Shown: positions 16,380 to 24,563 of the stretch, one piece after another
Position numbering within the stretch: position 1 is the first letter of the stretch
How the letters are laid out: each line of letters opens with the position of its first letter
Assembly (NCBI GenBank): GCA_019232795.1
Contig: JAFANH010000007.1
Span: 1-58,101 of the forward strand
Direction: 5' to 3'
DNA length: 58,101 nucleotides
Source: Burkholderiaceae bacterium
GTDB lineage: Bacteria; Pseudomonadota; Gammaproteobacteria; Burkholderiales; Burkholderiaceae_D
Made by a program: the position numbers and the translations under genes
Notes under the pieces: generated by a model
Database searches by the model: none
Seen by the model: the letters and a program-made list of their open reading frames with translations, nothing else
Told to the model about the DNA's origin: nothing

Positions 16380-17462
16380 ATGGTTTTCAATAAAACCTCC
16401 ACGTTTGGCGCTCTTGTTTTTGCCGCCGGCGCTGCTTTCGTGTCGACTCCGGCAATCGCGCAAACCGGCGTCACGATTTCCGGTGCGATCGACACTGAAA
16501 TCAATACGCAGACGTCGCAGACCACCGGCAAGCGAATCACCTCCCTGAACGGCGTCTCGACCGGCCCGAACGGCGGCTTGCAGACCTCTTACCTGGAATT
16601 CGCAGGCGTGGAGGATTTGGGCGACGGCCTCAAGGCCGGTTTTTCCTTGGGTATGTTCATTCTCCCGGGCACCGGCAATTCGGGCCGTTTTAACGGCGAC
16701 CCGTTGTTTTCGCGCGACGCCAACATCTTGCTGTCCGGTGATATGGGTACGCTCAAGCTGGGCCGTCAGATCAGCCCGCTGTTTCTGTCCACGTTGCTGT
16801 TCAACCCGTTCGCCGATTCGTTCAGCTATAGCGCTATCATCCAGCACACCTACAACGCCGGCCAATTTGAAGACGGCTCCGGCAACGTGATCAGCGCCGA
16901 CTCCGGCTACTCCAACGCGATCAGTTACGCGACGCCCAACTACGACGGCTTCCGCGCCGAATTGCTGTACTCGGCGTCGGGGCAGAACGGCACGTCGGGC
17001 TCCTATAGCGGCAACGTGTTGTACTTCAACGGACCGTTCGCGGCCACGCTGGCCTATGAAAGCAGCACGGTGACCGGCTCCAGCAACAATACCTTCACGC
17101 TGGGCGGCAGTCTGCCGCCCGGCACGACGCAAAAGACTGCTCAACTGGGTTTGTCGTATGACCTTCAGCCGGTCAAGCTGTTTCTGCAACTGCAGAACAA
17201 CAACACCAGCGTGGGCGGCAATTCCCCATCGGTTTCGAACGGCACGTATCAAATTGGTGCAAGCATCGCGGCCGGCAGCGGCAACGTGCTCGCCTCCTAC
17301 GCTCATACCGGCGGAGCGATCGATCACAAGACCTTCTCGCTCGGCTACGACTACAAGCTGTCCAGGCGCACCGACACCTACATTGCCTACATGACCGACA
17401 GCGCCGCTGCGTATGCCGACACCATCAATTCTTTCGGTATCGGTCTGCGTCACCGATTCTGA
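16380..17462 (+). CDS. Outer membrane porin (general diffusion, OmpC/Omp32-like)
   Basis: The 360-residue precursor starts MVFNKTSTFGALVFAAGAAF and has a signal peptide cleaved near TPAIA-QTGV. The mature protein begins with a porin strand (GVTISGAIDTEINTQTSQTT), shows alternating beta strands with LKAGFSLGMF and MGTLKLGRQIS, and ends GIGLRHRF with the terminal Phe needed for outer-membrane insertion. It forms a trimeric diffusion channel. Being divergent from xdhA and just before a purine-type ABC importer, it may serve uptake of purines, but this is inferred from position only. A Rho-independent terminator follows. Confidence 0.9.
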   Translation: MVFNKTSTFGALVFAAGAAFVSTPAIAQTGVTISGAIDTEINTQTSQTTGKRITSLNGVSTGPNGGLQTSYLEFAGVEDLGDGLKAGFSLGMFILPGTGNSGRFNGDPLFSRDANILLSGDMGTLKLGRQISPLFLSTLLFNPFADSFSYSAIIQHTYNAGQFEDGSGNVISADSGYSNAISYATPNYDGFRAELLYSASGQNGTSGSYSGNVLYFNGPFAATLAYESSTVTGSSNNTFTLGGSLPPGTTQKTAQLGLSYDLQPVKLFLQLQNNNTSVGGNSPSVSNGTYQIGASIAAGSGNVLASYAHTGGAIDHKTFSLGYDYKLSRRTDTYIAYMTDSAAAYADTINSFGIGLRHRF

Positions 17463-17488
17463 TTTGCCGTCACTGGCGATCCATGCAA

Positions 17489-17515
17489 AACACCGGCCTC
17501 GCCCGGTGTTTTTTT
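17489..17515 (+). terminator. Rho-independent terminator of the porin gene
   Basis: AACACCGG and CCGGTGTT arms enclose a 6-nt loop and run into a T tract (17509-17515), 27 bp after the porin stop. Confidence 0.88.
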
Positions 17516-17539
17516 ATGTGCGGCGCGCACGCCATATAT

Positions 17540-17562
17540 GGGTGCATCTATACTATGCATCC
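17540..17562. promoter_or_regulatory. Dyad GGGTGCAT-N7-ATGCATCC upstream of the ABC importer operon
   Basis: An 8-bp inverted repeat with one mismatch and 7-bp spacing lies about 70-80 bp before the ATPase start, in an AT-rich region with TATACT and TATATT boxes. The spacing and symmetry suit an operator. The binding protein is unknown. Confidence 0.45.
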
Positions 17563-17628
17563 GGTACAAAATATATTTGTTGCAGTGATTGATCAGTAGG
17601 CTTGCAGGTTATACCGGTGACAAGGGGT

Positions 17629-19206
17629 ATGGCTGCAATAATGAAGCGAAAAATGGACACACGGGATACACGACTCACACTGCGCGGCATCACCAAGCGA
17701 TATCCGGCCGTGCTGGCTAACGACGGTGTCGATCTGACCGTCCGCCCCGGCGAAATCCACTCGGTGCTGGGCGAGAATGGCGCCGGCAAGTCTACACTCA
17801 TGAAAATCATCTATGGTTCGGTCAAGCCGGACCAAGGGCAGGTGTTCTGGAATGGCAGCGAGGTCCATATCGCCAATCCTGCCGTCGCACGCCAGCTGGG
17901 CATCGCCATGGTGTTCCAGCATTTCTCACTGTTCGACACACTCACCGTGACCGAAAACATCGCGCTCGGCTTGCCCGGAGATACCAAGCTGGACGAACTG
18001 GCCGCGCGCATCGATGCGACCGCGCGCCAGTACGGCCTGGATCTGGAGCCGCAACGTCACGTGCATACGCTCTCGGTCGGCGAGTGCCAGCGCGTGGAAA
18101 TCGTGCGCGCCTTGCTCACCAAGCCGCAACTGTTGATTCTTGACGAACCGACCTCGGTACTGACGCCGCAGGCGGTGGAACGCCTGTTCGAAACGCTGCG
18201 TCAATTGGCGGCCGAGGGCTGCAGCATTTTGTACATCAGCCATAAGCTCGATGAAATCCGCACCCTGTGCCATACCTGCACCGTGATGCGGGCCGGAAAA
18301 GTCACCGGGATTTGCGATCCGGCGCAAGAGAGCACGGCCAGCCTGTCACGCATGATGATAGGCGCCGAACCGCCGGCAATCAAACATCTGGAACGCAAGC
18401 CCGGCGCGGCCATGCTGAAAGTGAACAAACTGTCTCTTGCCAAGAGCCACCCGTTTGCCACGCTGCTGTCCGGCATCGATTTCGAAGTGCGCGCCGGCGA
18501 AATCGTCGGCATTGCCGGCGTCTCCGGCAATGGCCAGCAGGAATTGCTGGCGGCCTTGTCGGGCGAAGACCCGCGCGCGGCGAACGATGCCGTGATGCTG
18601 CAGGGCGAGCCGGTCGGCAGGATGGGTGTGGCCGGCCGCCGCAAGCGCGGCCTGAGTTTCGTGCCGGAAGAGCGCCTGGGGCGCGGCGCCGTGCCCGATT
18701 TGTCGCTGGCGCAGAACCTGCTGCTGTCGCACCAGGGAGAAGAAGCGGTGCGTCATGGTTTCGTCCGTTTCGGCGAAATCGGCAAGGCCGCGGCAGCCGT
18801 CGTCGAGCGTTTCAAGGTCAAGGCCGGTGGGCCAAACGCCAGTGCCGGCAGCCTGTCCGGCGGCAACCTGCAGAAATATATCGTCGGCCGCGAGGTGGCG
18901 TGCAATCCGCGGGTCTTGATCGTGGCGCAGCCCACCTGGGGCGTTGACGTCGGCGCTGCCGCGCAGATTCGGGCCGAGCTGGTGGCTTTGCGCGATGCCG
19001 GTTGCGCAGTACTCGTTATTTCCGAAGAACTTGACGAGCTGTTCGAGATTTCGGATCGCCTGCATGTGATTGCCAAGGGACGGCTCTCACCTGCCGTCGA
19101 TCGTGCTGCCGCCACGGTCAGTCAGATCGGCCTGTGGATGAGCGGACTGTGGGAGCAGCAGTTGGCGGAGTCGCCGCTCCCGGTCGCGGAGACAGCCCAT
19201 GCTTAA
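17629..19206 (+). CDS. ABC transporter ATP-binding protein, BMP-dependent nucleoside/purine importer (YufO/NupA-like)
   Basis: About 525 residues with two fused ABC domains. The first has Walker A GENGAGKST, signature LSVGECQRVEIVRAL and Walker B LLILDEPTSVL. The second has a degenerate Walker A (GVSGNGQQEL), signature LSGGNLQKYIVGRE and LIVAQPTWGVDVG, as in sugar/nucleoside importers of this class. It powers uptake through the two permeases that follow; it overlaps the first by 8 bp. The start is uncertain: TTG 17602, ATG 17629, 17641 and 17653 are in frame and none has an ideally spaced Shine-Dalgarno. Neighbouring purine-degradation genes suggest purine bases or nucleosides as cargo. Confidence 0.9.
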   Translation: MAAIMKRKMDTRDTRLTLRGITKRYPAVLANDGVDLTVRPGEIHSVLGENGAGKSTLMKIIYGSVKPDQGQVFWNGSEVHIANPAVARQLGIAMVFQHFSLFDTLTVTENIALGLPGDTKLDELAARIDATARQYGLDLEPQRHVHTLSVGECQRVEIVRALLTKPQLLILDEPTSVLTPQAVERLFETLRQLAAEGCSILYISHKLDEIRTLCHTCTVMRAGKVTGICDPAQESTASLSRMMIGAEPPAIKHLERKPGAAMLKVNKLSLAKSHPFATLLSGIDFEVRAGEIVGIAGVSGNGQQELLAALSGEDPRAANDAVMLQGEPVGRMGVAGRRKRGLSFVPEERLGRGAVPDLSLAQNLLLSHQGEEAVRHGFVRFGEIGKAAAAVVERFKVKAGGPNASAGSLSGGNLQKYIVGREVACNPRVLIVAQPTWGVDVGAAAQIRAELVALRDAGCAVLVISEELDELFEISDRLHVIAKGRLSPAVDRAAATVSQIGLWMSGLWEQQLAESPLPVAETAHA

Positions 19207-20260
19207 GCTTGAAGTGCGCACCAGTCCGTCGGTGGCGATGTCCTGGTTGGCGCCGGTGTTTGCCGTGTTGCTGACCGTAGCTTGCGGCGCGCTGCTATTC
19301 CTTTTCCTGGGTAAGAGTCCCATCGATGGCCTCGCCGCATTTTTCTGGGAGCCGATTTCCAATTTGCAGGGCTGGACCGAAGTCGGCGTCAAGGTGGCCC
19401 CTTTGCTGTTGATTGCCGTCGGCTTGGCGATCTGTTTTCGCGCCAACGTGTTCAATATCGGCGCGGAAGGACAATTGGTGCTGGGCGCCATCGCCGGCAG
19501 CTGGGTGGCCTTGCATTTGAACGAAAGCAGCCAGGGAGGCGCCCTCATGATTGCCTTGTCGCTGGGGGCCGGCATGCTGGGCGGAATGTTGTGGGCCGCG
19601 ATCACGGCTCTCTTGCGCGATCGGTTCAATACCAACGAAATCTTGGTGTCGCTGATGCTGGTGTACGTGGCTCAGCTTTTGTTGAGTTATCTCGTGCACG
19701 GCATCTTGATGGACCCGGAGGGGGCAAATTTTCCGCAATCGAAATTGTTGGATGACGGTTTCCTGCTGCCCATACTGGTGTCCGGTACCCGCTTGCACCT
19801 GGGTATTGTACTGGCGGCTTTGGCTTCCGGCCTGGCTTGGCTGTTCCTGTCGCGCAGTTTTTCCGGCTTCAAGTTGCAGGTCGGAGGCATGGCGCCGCTG
19901 GCGGCGCGTTACGCCGGCTTTTCGTCGCGCAAATCACTGTGGACCTCGATGATGATTTGTGGTGCGCTGGCCGGTTTGGCCGGGGTGTGCGAAGTGCTCG
20001 GTCCGATCGGGCAGTTGACGCCCAGCGTCTCGCCCGGCTACGGTTTTGCCGCCATCATCGTCGCCTACGTCGGCCGCTTGCATCCGATAGGCGTCGTCTT
20101 TTCCAGCTTTATCATGGCCTTGTTCTATATCGGCGGCGAACTGGCGCAATCGCGTTTGGGTTTGCCGAATGCGATTACCGGTGTGTTCCAGGGCATGTTG
20201 CTGTTTGCGCTGCTGGCTTGCGACGTGTTGATCCACTACAGAATTCGCCGGAGTAAATGA
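19199..20260 (+). CDS. ABC transporter permease (BMP-type importer, first subunit)
   Basis: The 353-residue membrane protein has about nine hydrophobic segments and the conserved IGLAICFRANVFNIGAEGQL-type motif (here VGLAICFRANVFNIGAEGQL) characteristic of YufP/NupP permeases. RYAGFSSRKSLWTSMMICG resembles the coupling-helix region. It overlaps the ATPase gene at its 5' end and the second permease gene (ATGA, 20257-20260) at its 3' end, so the three are translated as a coupled set. It forms the inner-membrane channel with the next protein. Confidence 0.92.
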   Translation: MLKLEVRTSPSVAMSWLAPVFAVLLTVACGALLFLFLGKSPIDGLAAFFWEPISNLQGWTEVGVKVAPLLLIAVGLAICFRANVFNIGAEGQLVLGAIAGSWVALHLNESSQGGALMIALSLGAGMLGGMLWAAITALLRDRFNTNEILVSLMLVYVAQLLLSYLVHGILMDPEGANFPQSKLLDDGFLLPILVSGTRLHLGIVLAALASGLAWLFLSRSFSGFKLQVGGMAPLAARYAGFSSRKSLWTSMMICGALAGLAGVCEVLGPIGQLTPSVSPGYGFAAIIVAYVGRLHPIGVVFSSFIMALFYIGGELAQSRLGLPNAITGVFQGMLLFALLACDVLIHYRIRRSK

Positions 20261-21177
20261 TGGAATCATCGTTGGCGCCCCTGATTGCCGCTTCCATTAA
20301 CGCCGGCACGCCGCTCATGCTGGCGGCGCTCGGCTTGTTGATCAATGAAAAATCCGGTGTGATCAACCTCGGAGCCGAAGGCATGATGCTGATCGGTGCA
20401 GTGATCGGCTTCGCCGCCACCGTACACAGCGGCAGCGTGCCGGTGGGTTTCGCGGCGGCGGCCTGCGCCGGCATGCTGCTGGCCGGCTTCTTTGCGCTCC
20501 TGACCGTGTGGCTCGGTACCAACCAATACGCGACCGGCTTGGCGCTGACCATGTTCGGAGCCGGTGTTTCCACCTATATCGGCCGGCCGTATGAAGGCAG
20601 CTCGCTGCCTGGAGGAAAATTCGCCATTCCCGGCTTGCAGGATCTGCCCTTTGTCGGCACCGCCTTGTTCAAACAGCATCCGATGGCCTATTTGGCGATG
20701 CTGCTGTGCGTACTTGTCATTGTGTTCCTGTACCGCAGCCGCGCCGGACTGGTGTTGCGCGCGGTGGGTGAATCGCCTGCCTCGGCGCACGCGCTAGGCT
20801 ACGGTGTGCGCAGCATCCGTACCTATGCGCTGCTGTTCGGCGGGCTGTGTTGCGGATTGGCCGGTGCCTACATGTCGCTGGTTTATACCCCACTGTGGTC
20901 GCAAGGCATGGTGGCCGGGCGCGGCTGGATTGCGCTGGCGCTGACCACTTTTGCAACCTGGCGGCCGGCACGCGTGCTGATCGGCGCCTACCTGTTCGGC
21001 GGCGTCACCATCATCACGTTTTATCTGCAGGGGCAGGGCGTTGCGATGTCTCCGGAATTGCTGGCCATGGCGCCGTATCTGGCAACCATTATTGTGCTGG
21101 TCTTGATCTCGAGAAATGCAAACTGGATCAAGTTAAACATGCCGGCGTCCCTGGGCAAGAACTTCAGGCCGAGTTGA
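20257..21177 (+). CDS. ABC transporter permease (BMP-type importer, second subunit)
   Basis: The 306-residue membrane protein begins MESSLAPLIAASINAGTPLM and contains NEKSGVINLGAEGMMLIGAV, the motif shared by YufQ/NupQ permeases, and AVGESPASAHALGYGVRSIR, the cytoplasmic coupling region. About eight hydrophobic segments. Start and stop are consistent with the family length. The binding protein gene follows after 152 bp, a longer gap than elsewhere in the operon, which holds a possible extra promoter and a dyad. Confidence 0.92.
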   Translation: MMESSLAPLIAASINAGTPLMLAALGLLINEKSGVINLGAEGMMLIGAVIGFAATVHSGSVPVGFAAAACAGMLLAGFFALLTVWLGTNQYATGLALTMFGAGVSTYIGRPYEGSSLPGGKFAIPGLQDLPFVGTALFKQHPMAYLAMLLCVLVIVFLYRSRAGLVLRAVGESPASAHALGYGVRSIRTYALLFGGLCCGLAGAYMSLVYTPLWSQGMVAGRGWIALALTTFATWRPARVLIGAYLFGGVTIITFYLQGQGVAMSPELLAMAPYLATIIVLVLISRNANWIKLNMPASLGKNFRPS

Positions 21178-21214
21178 TCCGCTCTCGCGCCGCGGCATGA
21201 GGTTTGTGGATTGA

Positions 21215-21246
21215 TATAATTTCGGCAAACCGGTACACCGTTTGCC
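21215..21246 (+). promoter_or_regulatory. Possible internal promoter and near-perfect dyad before the binding-protein gene
   Basis: TATAAT at 21215-21220 is followed at 21224-21246 by GGCAAAC-N9-GTTTGCC; the inner bases CGGT and ACCG extend the symmetry with one bulged base. No clear -35 is visible. The dyad could be an operator over the start site or an mRNA hairpin that keeps binding-protein levels separate from those of the permeases. Confidence 0.45.
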
Positions 21247-21329
21247 ATGAATCGTGGCTCTGCCGTTCACCCCGCGCGGCCTGGGCTGGGTTATTTTCCA
21301 AATCAGCGGGATTTCAATCGAGGAAGACC

Positions 21330-22418
21330 ATGTCAAAAACAAGCATACGCGGCGCTTTACTCTCTTTGCTCTTGTTGCCGGCATTGGCAATGCCGACTGC
21401 TGCGCAAGCGGCCGAGCCGACGGGTGTGGGCTTCGTCTACGTCAGCCCGATCGGCGAGGCTGGGTGGACTTACCAGCATGACCTGGCTCGCAAGGAAATG
21501 GAAAAGGCGCTCGGCGCCCAAGTGAAGACCAAGGTCGTCGAGAACGTCGAAGACAAGGGGGCTGATGCGGAGCGCGTGATCCGCGATCTGGCTCAGCAAG
21601 GCAACAAACTCGTCATCACCACCTCGTTCGGGTACATGAACCCGACCATCAAGGTGGCGAAGCAATTCCCGAATACCAAGTTCATCCATTTGACCGGCTA
21701 CAAGACTGCGCCGAACGTCGCCGTGGTGAACGCCCGCTTCTACGAAGCGCGTTATCTGGCCGGCGTCCTGGCCGGCAAGATGAGCAAGACCCACATGGCA
21801 GGCATGGTTGTCGCCTTCCCTATCCCCGAGGTTATCCAGGGCATCAATGCCTTTACGCGCGGCATGCGCAGCGTCGACCCCAAGGCTGAGGTCAAGGTGA
21901 TCTATGTCAACAGCTGGTACGATCCGGGCAAGGAACGCGACGCTGCCAATACGCTGATGGAGCAGGGCGCCGACGTGCTGACCCATCACACCGACTCTGA
22001 GGCAGTGATGCAGGCGGCCGAAGAGAAGGGCAAGATGGTGATCAGCTATAACTCCGATGAGAAAAAGTGGGCGCCGCATGCGCAGCTGGCAGCGCAGTCC
22101 GACCACTGGGGTGCTTATTACACCCAGGCAGTCAAGGAAGTGATTGCCGGCACCTGGAAATCGACCAAGCTCTGGGGCGGACTGAAAGAAGGCTTCGTGG
22201 TGTTCGACGATTACGGTTCGCAAGTTCCGGCTGAGGTCAAGGCTTACGTGGAAACACAGAAGAAAGAAATTATCGCCGGCAAGCTGACGCCGTTCGACGG
22301 ACAGATCAAGGACAACGAAGGCAAGGTGCGCCAGGAGAAGGGCGCGATGGGCGACGAAGCGCTGGAAAAGATGGATTACTATGTGGACGGCGTGTCGGGC
22401 AAGATGCCTGGCAAGTGA
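21330..22418 (+). CDS. BMP-family ABC transporter substrate-binding protein
   Basis: The 362-residue protein starts at ATG 21330 behind GAGGAA; a longer in-frame start at 21204 is unlikely. A signal peptide (MSKTSIRGALLSLLLLPALA, cleavage near AQA-AEP) has no lipobox Cys, so it is a soluble periplasmic protein. The mature domain has GVGFVYVSPIGEAGWTYQHD and KLVITTSFGYMNPTIKVAKQ, typical of Bmp/Med binding proteins for nucleosides. It delivers substrate to the two permeases upstream. Purine nature of the ligand is inferred from the surrounding catabolic genes. Confidence 0.92.
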   Translation: MSKTSIRGALLSLLLLPALAMPTAAQAAEPTGVGFVYVSPIGEAGWTYQHDLARKEMEKALGAQVKTKVVENVEDKGADAERVIRDLAQQGNKLVITTSFGYMNPTIKVAKQFPNTKFIHLTGYKTAPNVAVVNARFYEARYLAGVLAGKMSKTHMAGMVVAFPIPEVIQGINAFTRGMRSVDPKAEVKVIYVNSWYDPGKERDAANTLMEQGADVLTHHTDSEAVMQAAEEKGKMVISYNSDEKKWAPHAQLAAQSDHWGAYYTQAVKEVIAGTWKSTKLWGGLKEGFVVFDDYGSQVPAEVKAYVETQKKEIIAGKLTPFDGQIKDNEGKVRQEKGAMGDEALEKMDYYVDGVSGKMPGK

Positions 22419-22460
22419 CCCATGCGGCGTCTCGCATGACGCTCGATGTTGTACCGGGGG

Positions 22461-22487
22461 GGGACGCTGCGGCGTCCCTGTTTTTTC
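22461..22487 (+). terminator. Rho-independent terminator of the ABC importer operon
   Basis: GGGACGC and GCGTCCC arms with a TGCG loop, then six T residues; 43 bp after the binding-protein stop and before earP. Confidence 0.88.
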
Positions 22488-22510
22488 GATTCGGGATTAT
22501 TTGAGTTCGC

Positions 22511-23680
22511 ATGCCTTTGCTTAAGACTCTTCACCTGTTTTGCCGCGTCGTCGACAACTATGGCGATATCGGCATCTGCTGGCGACTGTCGACGCAGCTG
22601 CAACGCGAACACGGCATTGCAGTCACCCTGTGGGTGGATGACCTGGCGAGCTTTCACCGCATCTGCCCGGAAGTGGACGCCGAGGCGGCAACGCAGGAGA
22701 TCGCCGGGATAACGGTGCGGCACTGGCGCAAGGATGGACTGGAATTTACCGCAGCCGACGTGGCCGATATCGTGATCGAATTCTTCGCGGTCGACATTCC
22801 GGAGAATTACATCGCTGCCATGGCGTTGCGCAACCCTCGTCCGGTTTGGATCAACTTCGAAGGCCTGAGCGCGGAAGAATGGGTGGAAGGTTGCCATACC
22901 TTGCCGTCGCCGCATCCGCGCCTTCCTTTGACCAAGCACTTTTTCTTTCCCGGCTATACCGGCAAGACCGGCGGCCTGTTGCACGAACGTGGACTCGAGC
23001 AGCAACGACTGGCATTCCAGTCCGACAGAGCGGTCGTGTCCGCATTCCTGGCGCGGCTAGGTATGACAGAGCAAGAAATGGCGGCGACGAAAGTCTCGAT
23101 GTTTTGCTATCCGTGCGCACCACTGGAAGCGTTGTTCGATGTCTGGCAGCATGGCAGCAAACCCATGGTCTGCCTTGTGCCGGAAGGTGTGGCGACGGAG
23201 CAGGTCGCGGCCTTCATGGGAAAGCAGTCGAGCGCGGGAGTGGCCCAAACCCGAGGCGCGTTGACGGTGCGCGTGCTGCCGTTTTTGCCGCAGCCCGATT
23301 ACGACAAATTGCTCTGGGCCTGCGACTACAACTTTGTGCGCGGCGAGGATTCCTGGGTACGTGCCCAATGGGCCGGCCGGCCCTTCGTTTGGCACATTTA
23401 CCCGCAAGACGAGAATCTGCATCACGTCAAGCTGCGTGCTTTCCTGCAGCGTTACGCTCCCGATATCGGCAGTCTGAACGAGCTCACGCTGCAGTGGAAT
23501 GCCGCCGCCGGTGAGCCGGAGTGGGCACAACTGTGGCATGGATTTCAGGCAGATGCGCCGAAGATTGCCAAAAGGGCAGAAGAATGGGTCGAACAGTTAC
23601 TGAAAATTGGCGATCTGACATCCAATTTGCTGAAATTCTGCGAGGCCGTGCATATGAAAAGCGGGCAAAGCACGTTATAA
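22511..23680 (+). CDS. earP: EF-P arginine rhamnosyltransferase EarP
   Basis: The 389-residue protein (MPLLKTLHLFCRVVDNYGDI) is a GT-B glycosyltransferase. The N-terminal motif FCRVVDNYGDIGICWRLS holds the two catalytic Asp (15 and 19), and the nucleotide-sugar site RGEDSWVRAQWAGRPFVWHI holds the conserved Glu. EarP attaches rhamnose from dTDP-rhamnose to Arg32 of EF-P, which activates EF-P for rescue of ribosomes at polyproline stretches. The substrate gene efp follows 99 bp downstream and its product has Arg32, so enzyme and target agree. dTDP-rhamnose genes are not in the window. Confidence 0.96.
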   Translation: MPLLKTLHLFCRVVDNYGDIGICWRLSTQLQREHGIAVTLWVDDLASFHRICPEVDAEAATQEIAGITVRHWRKDGLEFTAADVADIVIEFFAVDIPENYIAAMALRNPRPVWINFEGLSAEEWVEGCHTLPSPHPRLPLTKHFFFPGYTGKTGGLLHERGLEQQRLAFQSDRAVVSAFLARLGMTEQEMAATKVSMFCYPCAPLEALFDVWQHGSKPMVCLVPEGVATEQVAAFMGKQSSAGVAQTRGALTVRVLPFLPQPDYDKLLWACDYNFVRGEDSWVRAQWAGRPFVWHIYPQDENLHHVKLRAFLQRYAPDIGSLNELTLQWNAAAGEPEWAQLWHGFQADAPKIAKRAEEWVEQLLKIGDLTSNLLKFCEAVHMKSGQSTL

Positions 23681-23681
23681 T
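23676..23681 (+). promoter_or_regulatory. Candidate -10 box for efp overlapping the earP stop
   Basis: TATAAT at 23676-23681 overlaps the earP TAA. No good -35 is present at 17 bp. It may give efp its own promoter in addition to read-through from earP. Confidence 0.4.
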
Positions 23682-23779
23682 GCGCAGTTACCCCTAGCTT
23701 GGATTCATCGAGTGCTTGCGGCATTCTCATAGCCCTGTTGCAACCGATAATCTTTTACATAACCTCAGTTTGGTGATTT

Positions 23780-24337
23780 ATGAAATTTGCAAAAGAAGTT
23801 CGCGTTGGCAACATCATCATGGTTGACAGCAAGCCCTTCATCGTTCTGCGTTCCGACGTCAACGGTTCGAGCCGCACTGGCTTCACCTACAAGTGGAAGA
23901 TGAAAAATCTGCTGACGAACTCGCCGATGGAAAACGTGTTCCGCGGCGACGACAAGTTCGAAGTCGTTGTGCTCGACAAGAAGCCGGTGACTTACTCCTA
24001 TTTCGCTGATCCGGTTTACGTGTTCATGGACGAAGAGTACAACCAGTACGAAGTCGATGGCGAAAACATGGGCGACGCGCTGAACTACCTGCAAGACGGC
24101 ATGACTTGTGAAGCCGTTTTCTACGATGGCAAGGCCATTTCGGTAGAACTGCCGACCACCATCGTGCGCGAAGTGACCTATACCGAGCCGGCCGTCAAGG
24201 GCGATACCTCGGGCAAGGTTTTGAAGCCGGCCAAGATCTCTACCGGTTTTGAAATCCCGGTTCCGCTGTTCGTGGACATCGGCGACAAGATCGAAATCGA
24301 TACGCGTACCGGCGAATACAAGAGCCGCAGCAAGTAA
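23780..24337 (+). CDS. efp: Elongation factor P (Arg32 type)
   Basis: The 185-residue protein ([20 protein letters not shown]) has the three EF-P beta-barrel domains. The modification loop reads [13 protein letters not shown] with Arg at position 32, the residue rhamnosylated by EarP, instead of the Lys34 used by EpmA/EpmB. The C-terminal domain carries the [20 protein letters not shown] signature. It binds between the P and E sites of the ribosome and speeds peptide-bond formation at consecutive prolines. A terminator follows directly. Confidence 0.97.
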   Translation: MKFAKEVRVGNIIMVDSKPFIVLRSDVNGSSRTGFTYKWKMKNLLTNSPMENVFRGDDKFEVVVLDKKPVTYSYFADPVYVFMDEEYNQYEVDGENMGDALNYLQDGMTCEAVFYDGKAISVELPTTIVREVTYTEPAVKGDTSGKVLKPAKISTGFEIPVPLFVDIGDKIEIDTRTGEYKSRSK

Positions 24338-24353
24338 TCGAGCATGCTTCATA

Positions 24354-24382
24354 AAAACGCCGCTATCTGCGGCGTTTTTTTT
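24354..24382 (+). terminator. Rho-independent terminator of efp
   Basis: ACGCCGC and GCGGCGT arms around a TATCT loop, preceded by an A tract and followed by eight T residues. Confidence 0.92.
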
Positions 24383-24514
24383 CGTGTCGGCCATGGGTGA
24401 GGAACGGGACTATTCCCTCAGTCCACATCAATCGCTGTCGGAATTTTTTACATTGGCGGTGAGTCGGAATAATCAAATTCCCTTAAGTAAATGATTTTCC
24501 AGGGAAAAATTTCC

Positions 24515-24530
24515 AGGCATAAACATTGCT
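24515..24530 (+). promoter_or_regulatory. Possible sigma-54 (-24/-12) promoter of the PEP-CTERM gene
   Basis: AGGCATAAACATTGCT has GG and GC separated by exactly 10 bp, and the downstream TTGC matches the -12 element; the -24 half (AGGCAT) departs from TGGCAC at two positions. It lies 34 bp before the ATG at 24564. RpoN-dependent control of PEP-CTERM genes through PrsK/PrsR is known in several species; no such regulators are in the window. Confidence 0.45.
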
Positions 24531-24563
24531 TGCGTTGTTGCAATACTTCTGAACTTGATCTCA

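Noticed and set aside
22441..22510. A short gene between the ABC importer and earP
   Set aside because: The segment is accounted for by a Rho-independent terminator and the earP leader.
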